Shown one piece after another: positions 1-8,962 of a stretch of 64,000 nt of DNA. The position numbers were made by a program, and so were the translations under genes. Within the stretch, counting starts at the first letter, position 1, and each line of letters begins with the position of its first letter. Source of the stretch: Mycobacteroides sp. LB1 (lineage in GTDB: Bacteria > Actinomycetota > Actinomycetes > Mycobacteriales > Mycobacteriaceae). Below the pieces are notes generated by a model. That model saw only the letters and a program-made list of their open reading frames with translations. It did not search any database and was not told the DNA's origin. The stretch lies in contig NZ_JACCFF010000001.1 in the NCBI RefSeq assembly GCF_013449725.1, positions 1,798,001 through 1,862,000 on the forward strand, written 5' to 3'.

Positions 1-998
1 CGATTGAGGGCTACGACGGTGGTGGGGGTGAACACCGTCAGCTGGTCATACAGCGCGACGACCTGACCCCAATCGGTACGCGCGGCCGAGGGTGCATCGT
101 CATGGACGGCATTGATGGCGGCCTGGATCTGATACGGGCCCGGCGCGTTGCGCCTCAGACAGCGTCGTACCAGTTCATGGCCCTCGTCGATCATCTCGTG
201 GTTCCACTGAGTGCGGTCCTGATCGGCGAGCAGCACGAGCGCTCCACCGGTATCGGTACGTGCAGGCCGGCGGGCCTCGGTAAGCAGCACCAATGCCAGT
301 AGTCCCACCGCCTCTGGTTCGTCGGGCATGAGATCTGTGAGCACCCGCACCAGCCTGATCGCCTCACCGGAGAGGTCCGTGCGCGTCAGTGAGGTACCCG
401 AGGAGGCCGCGTAGCCCTCGTTATAGACGAGATAGAGGGCGGCGAGCACCGACGACAGCCGGTCCGGCAGATCGTGATCCGCGGGCAGCCGGTACGGAAT
501 TCCCGCCGATGCGATCTTCTTCTTAGCGCGCGTGATACGCGCTGCCATGGTCGATTCCGACACCAGATACGCGTTGGCGATCTCCGCCGTGGTGAGCCCA
601 CCGAGCAACCGCAGTGTCAGCGCGACCTGCGCTTCAGGGGACAGCGCCGGGTGGCAGCACGTGAAGATCAGCCGCAGGCGGTCATCCTGCACCGGACCCA
701 CCTCCTGCGGTTCCGGCTGTTCCCGCGACTGTTCCAAGAGAGTTGTTGCCTCTTCGGACAGTTCGTCGCGCCGCTGGTCGCGACGCAGCTTGTCGATGCC
801 GCGGTTGCGGGCCGTCGTGGTGATCCATGCACCGGGATTGGGCGGGATGCCATCCTGCGGCCATTTCGCGATGGCCACCTCGAACGCCTCCTGCACGGCG
901 TCCTCGGCCAGGTCGATGCTGCCGAAGTAACGGATCAACGTCGCCACGGTACGGCCGTACTCCTCGCGAAAGATCCGGCCGATATCGTCTTGCGCCAC
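1..998 (-). CDS. ECF-type RNA polymerase sigma factor, DUF6596 family (3' end outside window)
   Basis: Reading the minus strand from a GTG at 998 gives an open frame to the window edge, about 332 residues without a stop. It begins AQDDIGRIFREEYGRTVATL, a sigma-70 region 2 helix, followed by DLAEDAVQEAFEVA and a region 2.4-like segment with TTARNRGIDKLRR. A second block (LTLRLLGGLTTAEIANAYLV) is the region 4 helix-turn-helix. The remainder (LYLVYNEGYAASSG and beyond) matches the long C-terminal DUF6596/SnoaL-less extension of this ECF group, which is thought to control activity without a classical anti-sigma factor. No stronger start was found; the only purine-rich stretch (GAGAGG) lies about 14 nt upstream. 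It is divergent from the TfoX-N gene. The target regulon cannot be read from the sequence. Confidence 0.85.
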   Translation of the reverse strand, partial: MAQDDIGRIFREEYGRTVATLIRYFGSIDLAEDAVQEAFEVAIAKWPQDGIPPNPGAWITTTARNRGIDKLRRDQRRDELSEEATTLLEQSREQPEPQEVGPVQDDRLRLIFTCCHPALSPEAQVALTLRLLGGLTTAEIANAYLVSESTMAARITRAKKKIASAGIPYRLPADHDLPDRLSSVLAALYLVYNEGYAASSGTSLTRTDLSGEAIRLVRVLTDLMPDEPEAVGLLALVLLTEARRPARTDTGGALVLLADQDRTQWNHEMIDEGHELVRRCLRRNAPGPYQIQAAINAVHDDAPSAARTDWGQVVALYDQLTVFTPTTVVALN

Positions 999-1085
999 GG
1001 GCCAATGGTGCCTCTCAGGTGTCGGGAGTTCTGCAAGTACCACGAACGGCAGGTACCGAAATCGACAGCGCGGGACAATTGGCCC

Positions 1086-1418
1086 ATGGCCTATGACGAG
1101 GACCTTGTTGAGCGCATCCGCGAAGTGATCGCCACGACCAGGGGTGTCACCGAGAAACGGATGTTCGGTGGGCTGGCGTTCCTAGTGGACGGGCATATGA
1201 CCGTCGCCGCGAAACGCGGGGACGGTCTGCTGGCACGCTGCGACCCCCACGACACCGACACACTGGTCAGCAAGTCACATGTGACTCGGATGGTGATGGG
1301 TGGACGCGAAATGGACGGCTGGCTGAGCATTGATGCCGAGAGCGTGCGCACCAAGCGGCAGCTGGAACCGTGGGTGAAACGTGCCGTGGTCTACGCCGGT
1401 TCGCTTCCACCCAAATGA
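1086..1418 (+). CDS. TfoX N-terminal domain protein
   Basis: A 110-residue protein beginning MAYDEDLVERIREVI. The pattern VTEKRMFGGLAFLVDGHM followed by an AAKRGDGLLARC strand is the signature of the TfoX_N domain (PF04993), here as a stand-alone protein without the C-terminal HhH half found in proteobacterial TfoX. In proteobacteria TfoX regulates competence; in actinobacteria the role of the single-domain protein is unknown, so no function is claimed. It is divergently transcribed from the ECF sigma factor 87 bp away and converges on the sulfatase gene. The ATG at 1086 matches the usual family length; an in-frame upstream extension has no domain support. Confidence 0.8.
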   Translation: MAYDEDLVERIREVIATTRGVTEKRMFGGLAFLVDGHMTVAAKRGDGLLARCDPHDTDTLVSKSHVTRMVMGGREMDGWLSIDAESVRTKRQLEPWVKRAVVYAGSLPPK

Positions 1419-1436
1419 GCACGCGGCGAACAAGGA

Positions 1437-3113
1437 TTACCCGCCGCGCAGCACCATCAGCTTCTGCATATCGGCCAGGCCCTGCTCCTGCGCCGCACCC
1501 AGGAATGTCGGCAAAGGGGCCTGCACCTCGGGCAGCACCTCGTTGTCGATAAGTGCCTGCAGCTCGGCTTCCCTTCCGCCACGTCCCGCTTGGTTCTCGA
1601 CTTCCTGCTGTCCGGAAGGTGTTGAGTAGTCATAGAATTCGTGGTCCGTCGGCCGCGAGGTGTCGATCTGCATGCCGCCCGGTTTCCAGTACGAATAGGT
1701 GGCCAGCTTGGCTTCTGCGGTTCGGACCGCGACGATATGACTCGGCGCCGAGGTGGGGATCTCGGTGGGAGCGTTCTCCCCCATCACCGCACGGATCCGG
1801 GGATCCTTGAGTAGGGTGGCCATCTCCTCCACCGACATATCGTCGGTGACGTGTGCGATCCACCTACGCCCTGCCGCATTGCGTTTAGCGATATCGGCGA
1901 TATCGGCGCGCGCGGCCAGGTACGAGTAGCGCGGATCCGAGCGCCAGCCGTTGCCACCGGAACCGATCGTCAGCAGCAGGGGTGCGAGGTCGACGCTCGA
2001 GGTCAACTGATTGCGCGTCTCCCCCGGTTTGGGAGTGAGCACACCACGTGGATCGCGGATGTACAGCGGAACCCGGATGGCCTCCTCGTACGCCGTCGCC
2101 CCCTTGCCGCGCAACCCATGTGAACCGCCGTACTCCCCATGATCGGAGGTGAAGACGACCACCGTGTTGCGCTCCACCTCCTGACGCGATGCCAACTTCT
2201 CGAGCACCCGCCCGATCTGGGCGTCCACCTGTTGTTGCAGCCACAGATACATGTCCAGGCAGCGAGCCCATTGGCGAGCGACATCCGGGCCCGCATATGT
2301 CATCGCCCCCGTCATGATCGGCGACATGAAATTTGCATAGTCGATCTGCAACTGCGGCTTATGCCGCGCCCGCAGCTCATCGGGCGTCTGGAAATTGACG
2401 GGCACGGCATCGAACCAGTGCGGAACATCTTCGGGGAGCGGATTTTTCGGCCACCAGCAGATGTCGTGCGGGTTCACCAGGGAGACGGTGGTGCACCAGG
2501 GGCCCTTGCCTGCCTCGGCGTCGAACCATCCGGCGAACTGATCGACGATGCCCGGATCCTTCTGCAGGCCCTGATTCGGCATGCCGTTCGGCGAGGGGAA
2601 GGTTCCGCCGGAGAAGCCGTGTGCATCAAGACCTTCGGGCGTGTTGTCGCTCCAGTGACCGAGATGCCACTTACCCCACCACCAGGTTCGATAGCCCTGC
2701 TGGCGCAGCATGGTGCCCCAGGTGGGGAACTGCGGGGCCAGGCTCGATTCGCTCGGCCCCTCCCCGGTGAACAGGCATCCGGTCTGATGCGAATACAACC
2801 CCGTGGTCATGGCGCCTCGGGATGGGGTGCACATGTTCGACGCGGTGTAGTGCGATGCGAAAGTGACACTGTCCCTTTGCAATCTGCTGAGATTCGGCAA
2901 AATGCTGGTGAGTTTCTGGATATCAGGGAACCACTGCGGGGCCCGCATCTGATCCACGACGATCACCAGGATGTTCGGTTTACCCTCTTCGGATGCCGAC
3001 GAGTCGCTGCGTCCCGGCTTGCGGAGCATCTCGTATCCTCCGAAACCGACCGCGGCAGCTCCTGCGGTGATGGCACCGGCGGTCAGCACAGTTCTGCGGT
3101 TGAGCTCAGCCAT
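1437..3113 (-). CDS. Tat-exported sulfatase / arylsulfatase family protein
   Basis: 558 residues. The N terminus (NRRTVLTAG followed by an Ala/Gly-rich stretch, residues 5-28) is a twin-arginine signal, so the enzyme is predicted to fold before export. The type I sulfatase nucleophile motif CTPSR is present with Cys95, which would be converted to formylglycine. Other alkaline-phosphatase-fold metal/sulfate residues are visible: Asp54 in VVDQM, the KWHLG motif (148-152) and Asp324-His325 in SDHGEYG. It hydrolyses a sulfate ester, substrate unknown. Cys maturation would need the formylglycine-generating enzyme, not encoded here. It lies downstream of, and on the same strand as, the glycan-binding membrane protein (68-bp gap), so the pair may be co-transcribed and act on an exported glycan; that link is inference. 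Confidence 0.9.
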   Translation of the reverse strand: MAELNRRTVLTAGAITAGAAAVGFGGYEMLRKPGRSDSSASEEGKPNILVIVVDQMRAPQWFPDIQKLTSILPNLSRLQRDSVTFASHYTASNMCTPSRGAMTTGLYSHQTGCLFTGEGPSESSLAPQFPTWGTMLRQQGYRTWWWGKWHLGHWSDNTPEGLDAHGFSGGTFPSPNGMPNQGLQKDPGIVDQFAGWFDAEAGKGPWCTTVSLVNPHDICWWPKNPLPEDVPHWFDAVPVNFQTPDELRARHKPQLQIDYANFMSPIMTGAMTYAGPDVARQWARCLDMYLWLQQQVDAQIGRVLEKLASRQEVERNTVVVFTSDHGEYGGSHGLRGKGATAYEEAIRVPLYIRDPRGVLTPKPGETRNQLTSSVDLAPLLLTIGSGGNGWRSDPRYSYLAARADIADIAKRNAAGRRWIAHVTDDMSVEEMATLLKDPRIRAVMGENAPTEIPTSAPSHIVAVRTAEAKLATYSYWKPGGMQIDTSRPTDHEFYDYSTPSGQQEVENQAGRGGREAELQALIDNEVLPEVQAPLPTFLGAAQEQGLADMQKLMVLRGG

Positions 3114-3181
3114 GCGTCCAACGTAACCGCAATTCCTGGCAATGAACCCTTAAGCACCCAGCCGGTTTTGGATACGCCGCG

Positions 3182-4183
3182 CTACGGCTGCGCGGGCGCC
3201 GGATTCGGCGGTGGCGTCTGAGCCGGGGGTGCTACCTGACCAGGCTGGGGCGCGGGTGCCGGTGGAGGTGCCTGGCCGGCCGGAGGCTGGGTGCCCATGA
3301 TCTCGATCTCGCTCACCGACACCAGACCGTTGAAGGCATCCTGGCGCTGCCCGTTCTTGTTCACGATCGACACACCGGGTTCGGTGGCCTCGATGACCAT
3401 GGTCACCGAATCGGTCACCACATTCACCTTGATGCTTGCCAGCGCACGGCTCACCGGCACCTGCTGCTTGACCGAACTACCGTCACTGAATTCCCAACGC
3501 ACCCTTGTGATCTTGCGATTCTGGGCAAATCGGTCGGATCCGTCTATATCGGTCTTGGCGTAACCGGGAATCAAACCGACCGCGGTGACGAGCATGGGAT
3601 GGTCGAACTTCGTCGTGATCGACTGACCGTCTTGTTCCTTCCACTGGCATCGCCAAGCGGTGAGCGGATCGTTGTCGAATGCCTTAGCGGGGTCGTAGAT
3701 GTACTTCGCCCCATTGCTGTCGGTGCCGTCCTCAGCCTGAACGCAATTGGTGGACACGTCGACCGCCTTGAGGGGGCCCGATGGAGGCGCGGGAGCCGTC
3801 GTGGAGGTCACCGCGGAACTGCTCGTCGTCTTCGGGTCGTCCGGCGGCAGCATCCCGTGTGTCTGCTCGGTGGAACCAGTGGGACGTACTGCCATGTAGC
3901 CGACGTAACCGAGTCCGACGATCACCAACAGACCGGCCAACGTCGCGAATGCCATGACGATGCCGCGATGCGATCGTGCATTGGGGTCACGCCACGGATC
4001 GGAGAACTGCACCTGTGCCGCCAGATGGGGCGGACAGGCGGGCAGCTGGGCCAGGGCCTCACGTAGATCGGGGCGCGTGTGCCACAGCCGCAACAACTGA
4101 TCCTGCGGTAGCGCCGGGTTGCGTGCGGCGGCGAACTCCGCGTCATAGTCCGGCGCCGGTCCGTAGTTGTATGGACCGGTCAT
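3182..4183 (-). CDS. Membrane-anchored protein with variant leucine-rich N terminus and NADase-type/discoidin-like glycan-binding domain
   Basis: 333 residues. Residues about 10-60 (RNPALPQDQLLRLW...RPDLREALAQLPACPPHLAAQV) resemble the short variant leucine-rich repeat found in actinobacterial membrane proteins. One transmembrane helix follows (around 75-95, IVMAFATLAGLLVIVGLGYV), then a Thr/Ser/Pro linker and an extracytoplasmic beta domain (about 145-290) with AFDNDPLTAWRC and a discoidin-like VTAVGLIPGY, matching the NADase-type glycan-binding (translocation) domain. The C terminus is a Pro/Ala-rich tail. The topology suggests a surface binding protein with a small cytoplasmic domain. It precedes the sulfatase on the same strand. 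The ligand is unknown; domain assignment is from memory of family patterns. Confidence 0.75.
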   Translation of the reverse strand: MTGPYNYGPAPDYDAEFAAARNPALPQDQLLRLWHTRPDLREALAQLPACPPHLAAQVQFSDPWRDPNARSHRGIVMAFATLAGLLVIVGLGYVGYMAVRPTGSTEQTHGMLPPDDPKTTSSSAVTSTTAPAPPSGPLKAVDVSTNCVQAEDGTDSNGAKYIYDPAKAFDNDPLTAWRCQWKEQDGQSITTKFDHPMLVTAVGLIPGYAKTDIDGSDRFAQNRKITRVRWEFSDGSSVKQQVPVSRALASIKVNVVTDSVTMVIEATEPGVSIVNKNGQRQDAFNGLVSVSEIEIMGTQPPAGQAPPPAPAPQPGQVAPPAQTPPPNPAPAQP

Positions 4184-4458
4184 GGGCGCCCATTATTCCG
4201 CACGAAAAGGTATCGGCGACCATATGCGGCCATCCGCCGGGCCAGGCTCTCACCGTTCACCATGATCGGGCCGGTACGCAGTAGCGCATCGACGTGGTTA
4301 AAGGGGGCCACGAAAGGCTCATTTGCCATCCTCTTACCCTCGTCTGCGATACCCAACTGATCGTTGCAGTATCAGGTCGGGTTGTCGCGCCATAATCGGG
4401 ACCAATATCGAACGTGCTAGTTTGGCCGCTGGTATCTGCACGACCCAGAGGAGCTCCG

Positions 4459-4632
4459 ATGACCAGATTTGTGGTGCCGGCCGCCGCGAGCGTGCTGATC
4501 GGTCTGCTGCTGGGCGCCGCCGCCGTCTTCGGCGTGACGCTCTCCGTCGAGCAGGACAAGAAGCCGGCCGTGACCGGAATCGATCCCTCGACGGCAATCC
4601 TCAACCGGCCCGATTACGGCAACCGGAGCTGA
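4459..4632 (+). CDS. Small DUF2613 membrane protein (Rv0236A-like)
   Basis: 57 residues starting MTRFVVPAAASVLIG, chosen over a longer frame at 4414 because of the GAGGAG ribosome-binding site immediately upstream (about 4448-4453). One hydrophobic segment (residues 5-25) is followed by a short polar tail (EQDKKPAVTGIDPSTAIL) ending near NRPDYGNRS, the pattern of DUF2613. In M. tuberculosis the homologue Rv0236A, annotated as a small secreted protein, sits next to aftD; here aftD begins 43 bp downstream on the same strand, so co-transcription is likely. Its role is unknown; a single-helix partner or accessory of AftD is a reasonable guess. Confidence 0.8.
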   Translation: MTRFVVPAAASVLIGLLLGAAAVFGVTLSVEQDKKPAVTGIDPSTAILNRPDYGNRS

Positions 4633-4675
4633 CCTTCCGCGGCGACCGACGACACCCCGCCGCATTCGATATGCC

Positions 4676-7600
4676 TTGACTCATCGCCTTGACTCCTCCC
4701 CGCTAAGCCGACGATGGCTCGCGGTCGCCTCGGCGCTCGCGCTGCTGCTGACCTTCACCCAATCACCCGGACAGATATCCCCGGACACCAAACTGGATCT
4801 GGCGATCAATCCGCTGCGGTTTGCTGCACGGGCACTGAACCTGTGGAGCAGTGACCTGCCGTTCGGGCAGGCGCAGAACCAGGCGTACGGATACCTCTTT
4901 CCGCATGGCGCCGTGTTCTCACTGGGGCATCTCCTCGGGGTGCCGGCCTGGGTAACCCAACGACTGTGGTGGGCGCTACTTATAGTGGCCGGCTTCTGGG
5001 GCGTCATCCGGGTCGCCGAAGCGCTCGGTATCGGCACCCGCGGCTCCCGGATCTTCGCCGCGGTCGCATTCGCGCTCTCACCACGGGTGCTGACAACCCT
5101 GGGAGCCATCTCCTCCGAGACGCTGCCCATGATGTTGGCCCCGTGGGTGCTGTTACCGGTCATCCTGACGTTCCAGGGCCGGGTGTCCCCTCGCCGAGCG
5201 GCGGCGCTGTCGGCTTTCGCGGTGGCGTTGATGGGTGCGGTCAATGCCGTCGCCACCGCTCTCGCGTGTGGCGTTGCCGTCATCTGGTGGCTGGCGCACA
5301 AACCAAACCGGACCTGGTGGCGATTCACGGCATGGTGGATTCCCGGTCTGGCGCTGGCCACCTCGTGGTGGATCGTCGCGCTGCTCATCTTCGGCAAGAT
5401 CAGCCCACGTTTCCTCGACTTCATCGAGTCCTCCGGGGTCACCACACAGTGGACCTCACTCACCGAGGTGCTGCGTGGGACCGACAGTTGGACGCCGTTT
5501 GTGGCCCCGGACGCGACCGCGGGTGCCTCGCTGGTCACCCAGTCGGCCATGGTCATCGCCACCGCGATGGTGGCGGCTGGCGGCATGGCAGGACTGGCGA
5601 TGCGGGGTATGCCGGCTCGCGGACGCCTTGTCGCTGTACTTCTGGTGGGTCTGGTGCTGCTCACGGCCGGATACACCGGCGCAATGGGATCGCCTGTGGC
5701 CCAACAGATTCAATTCTTCCTGGATGCAAGCGGCACTCCGTTGCGCAACGTACACAAGCTGGAACCACTGATCCGCTTGCCCTTGATTCTCGGCCTGGCT
5801 CATGCGTTATCACGAACACCACTGCCCGCCAGCGTCTCCGCGCGGGAATGGCTCGCGGCACTGGCACGTCCAGAACGCAACCGGGGGGTCGCCTTCGGGA
5901 TCGCGCTGCTGGTCGCACTCATCGCGAGCACATCGCTGGCATGGACGGGCCGGTTGGTACCCCGCGGCGGGTTCGACGAGATCCCCAACTACTGGAAGGA
6001 CACGGCCCGCTGGCTGGCCGATCATGACGACGGCGGGCGAGCACTTGTGGTGCCGGGGGCCCCGTTTGCCATCCAGACCTGGGGTCTTACCCGTGATGAG
6101 CCCCTACAGGTATTGGGTCAAACACCTTGGGGTGTACGTGATTCCATTCCTTTGACACCGCCGGAGACAATCCGCGCCATCGACTCGGTGCAGCAGTTGT
6201 TCGCCGCCGGTCGCTCCTCGGACGGGCTGGCCGACACCCTGGCACAGCAGGGCATCTCCTATCTGGTGGTGCGCAATGATCTTGACCCCGACACCTCCCG
6301 TTCGGCGCGGCCGATACTGGTGCACCGCACCATCGAGGGATCCCCCGGCCTCACCAAGGTCACCCAGTTCGGCGATCCGGTCGGCGCCGGAACGGTGGAG
6401 GGCTTTGTCGCCGACAGCGACCTGCGCCCCCAGTATCCGGCCATAGAGATCTATGCCGTGCAGCCGCAGGGCCGGCGACATCCAGACCTGCCCTATTACC
6501 TACAGCACTACGGTGACCCTTATTTCGCCGATCTGAACAGCATGCCTCTGGTCGCGGGCGGACCGGAGGCGCTGCTTCGGTTGAATGAGCGCCGCCGTCA
6601 GCTCGGCCAACAACCGCTGGGACCCGCGTTACTGGCGACCGATGCCACCCACGCAGGCCTGCGCCCAGGGGCGACGGTGGTCACCGACAGTCCGCTGGCT
6701 CGCGAGACCGACTACGGACGTGTTGACGACCATTCCTCAGCCATCCGCGCACCCGGTGACAAACGCCGCACCTTCAACCGGGTGCCCGACTACCCGGCCA
6801 CCGGCGTTCCCTCCGTGAACGGCAGCTGGACGGGTGGGACCATCACGGCATCCAGCTCCGCATCGGATTCGACGGGCCTGCCCAATGTGGCGCCGGGAAC
6901 CAGCACGGCCGCCGTCATCGACAGGGACAATGCGACCAGCTGGGTCAGCAACTCCCTCGAAGCCGCTCTGGGGCAATGGATCCGGGTAGACCTGGATCGG
7001 CCCATCACCAACGCGATCCTCACCGTCACGCCGAGCGCTACCGCCCTCGGCGCCCAGGTGCGCCGGTTGGAGGTCGAGACCGACAATGGCACGACGTCGG
7101 TGCGGTACGACAAGCCGGGCCAGCCCCTCGATATCGCGCTGCGGCCAGGGGAAACCACCTGGGTAAAGGTCACCGCCACCGGGACCGACGACGGCACCTC
7201 CGGGGTGCAGTTCGGCATCACCGAGCTATCCCTCACTCAATACGATGCCGCCGGGTACGCCCACTCCGTTGATCTCCGCCATAGCGCGACCATCCCCACA
7301 CCCCCTGCAGGAGCCGGTGTGCTCGGCTGGGACCTGGGCTCGCCGCTGGAGGGCCGATCGGGATGCGCCCCCTCACCGCAGCGGCTGCGTTGCGCGGCGA
7401 CGCTATCGCTTGCACCCGAGGAGCCCGGCACCTTCATCAGGACACTGACAGTCCCCCAACCTCTTTCGCTCCTACCGAAGGTCTGGGTGCGGTCCCGCCC
7501 GGGGCCACAGTTGCGTGATCTGACCCAGCAGCCGGGCACCACCGTCGCGTCCGGGGACTCTGATGTGATCGATCCGCGGGGCTCGTCGTACGCGGCCACC

Positions 7601-8962
7601 GACGGCGATCCGGGCACCGTCTGGACGGCACCACAGAATTCGGTGCTGCGCCAGCACCTGCCCTCGCTCATCATCAAGTTACCGAAACCCGTTGCAGTCG
7701 GCGGTATTCGGCTACAGCCCAGCAGGACCGAGGTACCCACGCACCCTAAACAGGTGGCCATAAACCTCGGCGACGGACCTCAGGTAAGGAACGTCGACCC
7801 GAAGGCCTCAGAGACCACGCTGGCATTGCATCCGGCCGTCACGGACACGATCACCATCACGGTCATGGACTGGACCGACATCATCGACCGCACCGCACTC
7901 GGATTCGATCAGCTCAAGCCGCCCGGTATCGCCGAGGTGGTTGCGCTGGACACCAACGCCCAGCCTATTGCCCCCACCAACGCCGAGGCGAACGGCAACC
8001 GCACGATCATCATTGGATGCGATCGCGGACCGGTATTGGCGCTCGCGGGGCGCTTCATACCCATGTCCATCACGACGACGGTGCGCGATCTGTTGGCAGG
8101 AAACGTCATTGCGGCCACGCCCTGTGATGCCATCCCGATTGCGACCGGCGCTGGGCCACAAGAGGTGACCGTCAACCCGCGCCAGCAGTTCCTGGTCGAC
8201 GGAGTGCAACTCACCGCCCCCGGCGTCATCCCGCCCGCCACCACTGCAACAACCGCGCCTAAGGGTACGTGGGGGCCGGACCGGCGCGAGGTCACGGCGG
8301 AACCGGCACCCCGCGACCGGGTACTTGTCGTACCCGAAAGCATCAACCCCGGGTGGGTTGCCCGCGATGAGGACGGGCACACGCTCACACCGATACGCGT
8401 CAACGGCTGGCAGCAAGGGTGGCTTGTTCCGGCCGGCGACGGCGGACCGATCACACTGACCTTCGGCCTCAACACGTGGTACCGAATGGGCCTCGTGGGC
8501 GGGCTGGCCCTGCTTCCACTCCTCGCGCTGTTGGCCTTCTTGCCGGTGCGACGGAAAGTCGTTCTTCCCCTGAAACCCTTAGTGATTCCATGGCGTTCCG
8601 GACCTGCGGCAGGTGTCGCGGTGCTGGCGGCTCTCACCGCCGTCAGTGGCATCGCCGGCGCGGCAGTGGGCTTGACGGTGCTGGCGGTAAAGGTGTGGAC
8701 ACGTATATCGCTACGCGCGCTCACCGCGGCCGGGGCGTACATCGCGGGCGGCTCCCTCCTGCTGGCGGGGGCGGCTCTCTCACGTCATCCGTGGCGATCG
8801 GTGGGCGGCTACACCGGACACTCGTGGTGGATTCAGTTACTGGCGCTCATCTCGGTGACCACGGTGTCAGTGGCCGCAGTACGGTTGCCTTCCCGAGTAC
8901 CGTTGCGCCGTTTTTGGAAGCGCCGCAACGCCTCCCGTGACGGCGATTCGACCAACGCATAA
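4676..8962 (+). CDS. aftD: Alpha-(1->3)-arabinofuranosyltransferase AftD
   Basis: 1428 residues, close to mycobacterial AftD (about 1400). The first ~420 residues hold many transmembrane helices of a GT-C glycosyltransferase; the first extracytoplasmic loop carries the acidic segment ISPDTKLDL expected for the catalytic base region. The long periplasmic part contains galactose-binding/F5-8C-like carbohydrate modules, for example around 690-790 (NATSWVSNSLEAALGQWIRV) and 910-1010 (GDPGTVWTAP), and helices return at the C terminus (about 1270-1400). AftD uses decaprenyl-phosphoryl arabinose to branch arabinan in arabinogalactan and LAM. The TTG at 4676 is the start best supported by position; an ATG at 4671 is out of frame and blocked by a stop. 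The 3' end overlaps the convergent acyltransferase by 130 bp. Confidence 0.95.
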   Translation: MTHRLDSSPLSRRWLAVASALALLLTFTQSPGQISPDTKLDLAINPLRFAARALNLWSSDLPFGQAQNQAYGYLFPHGAVFSLGHLLGVPAWVTQRLWWALLIVAGFWGVIRVAEALGIGTRGSRIFAAVAFALSPRVLTTLGAISSETLPMMLAPWVLLPVILTFQGRVSPRRAAALSAFAVALMGAVNAVATALACGVAVIWWLAHKPNRTWWRFTAWWIPGLALATSWWIVALLIFGKISPRFLDFIESSGVTTQWTSLTEVLRGTDSWTPFVAPDATAGASLVTQSAMVIATAMVAAGGMAGLAMRGMPARGRLVAVLLVGLVLLTAGYTGAMGSPVAQQIQFFLDASGTPLRNVHKLEPLIRLPLILGLAHALSRTPLPASVSAREWLAALARPERNRGVAFGIALLVALIASTSLAWTGRLVPRGGFDEIPNYWKDTARWLADHDDGGRALVVPGAPFAIQTWGLTRDEPLQVLGQTPWGVRDSIPLTPPETIRAIDSVQQLFAAGRSSDGLADTLAQQGISYLVVRNDLDPDTSRSARPILVHRTIEGSPGLTKVTQFGDPVGAGTVEGFVADSDLRPQYPAIEIYAVQPQGRRHPDLPYYLQHYGDPYFADLNSMPLVAGGPEALLRLNERRRQLGQQPLGPALLATDATHAGLRPGATVVTDSPLARETDYGRVDDHSSAIRAPGDKRRTFNRVPDYPATGVPSVNGSWTGGTITASSSASDSTGLPNVAPGTSTAAVIDRDNATSWVSNSLEAALGQWIRVDLDRPITNAILTVTPSATALGAQVRRLEVETDNGTTSVRYDKPGQPLDIALRPGETTWVKVTATGTDDGTSGVQFGITELSLTQYDAAGYAHSVDLRHSATIPTPPAGAGVLGWDLGSPLEGRSGCAPSPQRLRCAATLSLAPEEPGTFIRTLTVPQPLSLLPKVWVRSRPGPQLRDLTQQPGTTVASGDSDVIDPRGSSYAATDGDPGTVWTAPQNSVLRQHLPSLIIKLPKPVAVGGIRLQPSRTEVPTHPKQVAINLGDGPQVRNVDPKASETTLALHPAVTDTITITVMDWTDIIDRTALGFDQLKPPGIAEVVALDTNAQPIAPTNAEANGNRTIIIGCDRGPVLALAGRFIPMSITTTVRDLLAGNVIAATPCDAIPIATGAGPQEVTVNPRQQFLVDGVQLTAPGVIPPATTATTAPKGTWGPDRREVTAEPAPRDRVLVVPESINPGWVARDEDGHTLTPIRVNGWQQGWLVPAGDGGPITLTFGLNTWYRMGLVGGLALLPLLALLAFLPVRRKVVLPLKPLVIPWRSGPAAGVAVLAALTAVSGIAGAAVGLTVLAVKVWTRISLRALTAAGAYIAGGSLLLAGAALSRHPWRSVGGYTGHSWWIQLLALISVTTVSVAAVRLPSRVPLRRFWKRRNASRDGDSTNA

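Noticed and set aside
474-1418. 314-codon plus-strand frame
   Set aside because: Only the last 110 codons are TfoX_N; the earlier part is antisense to the sigma-factor gene.
4681-5676. 331-codon antisense frame in aftD
   Set aside because: Arg/Ser/Thr-rich with no motif; typical GC-rich shadow.
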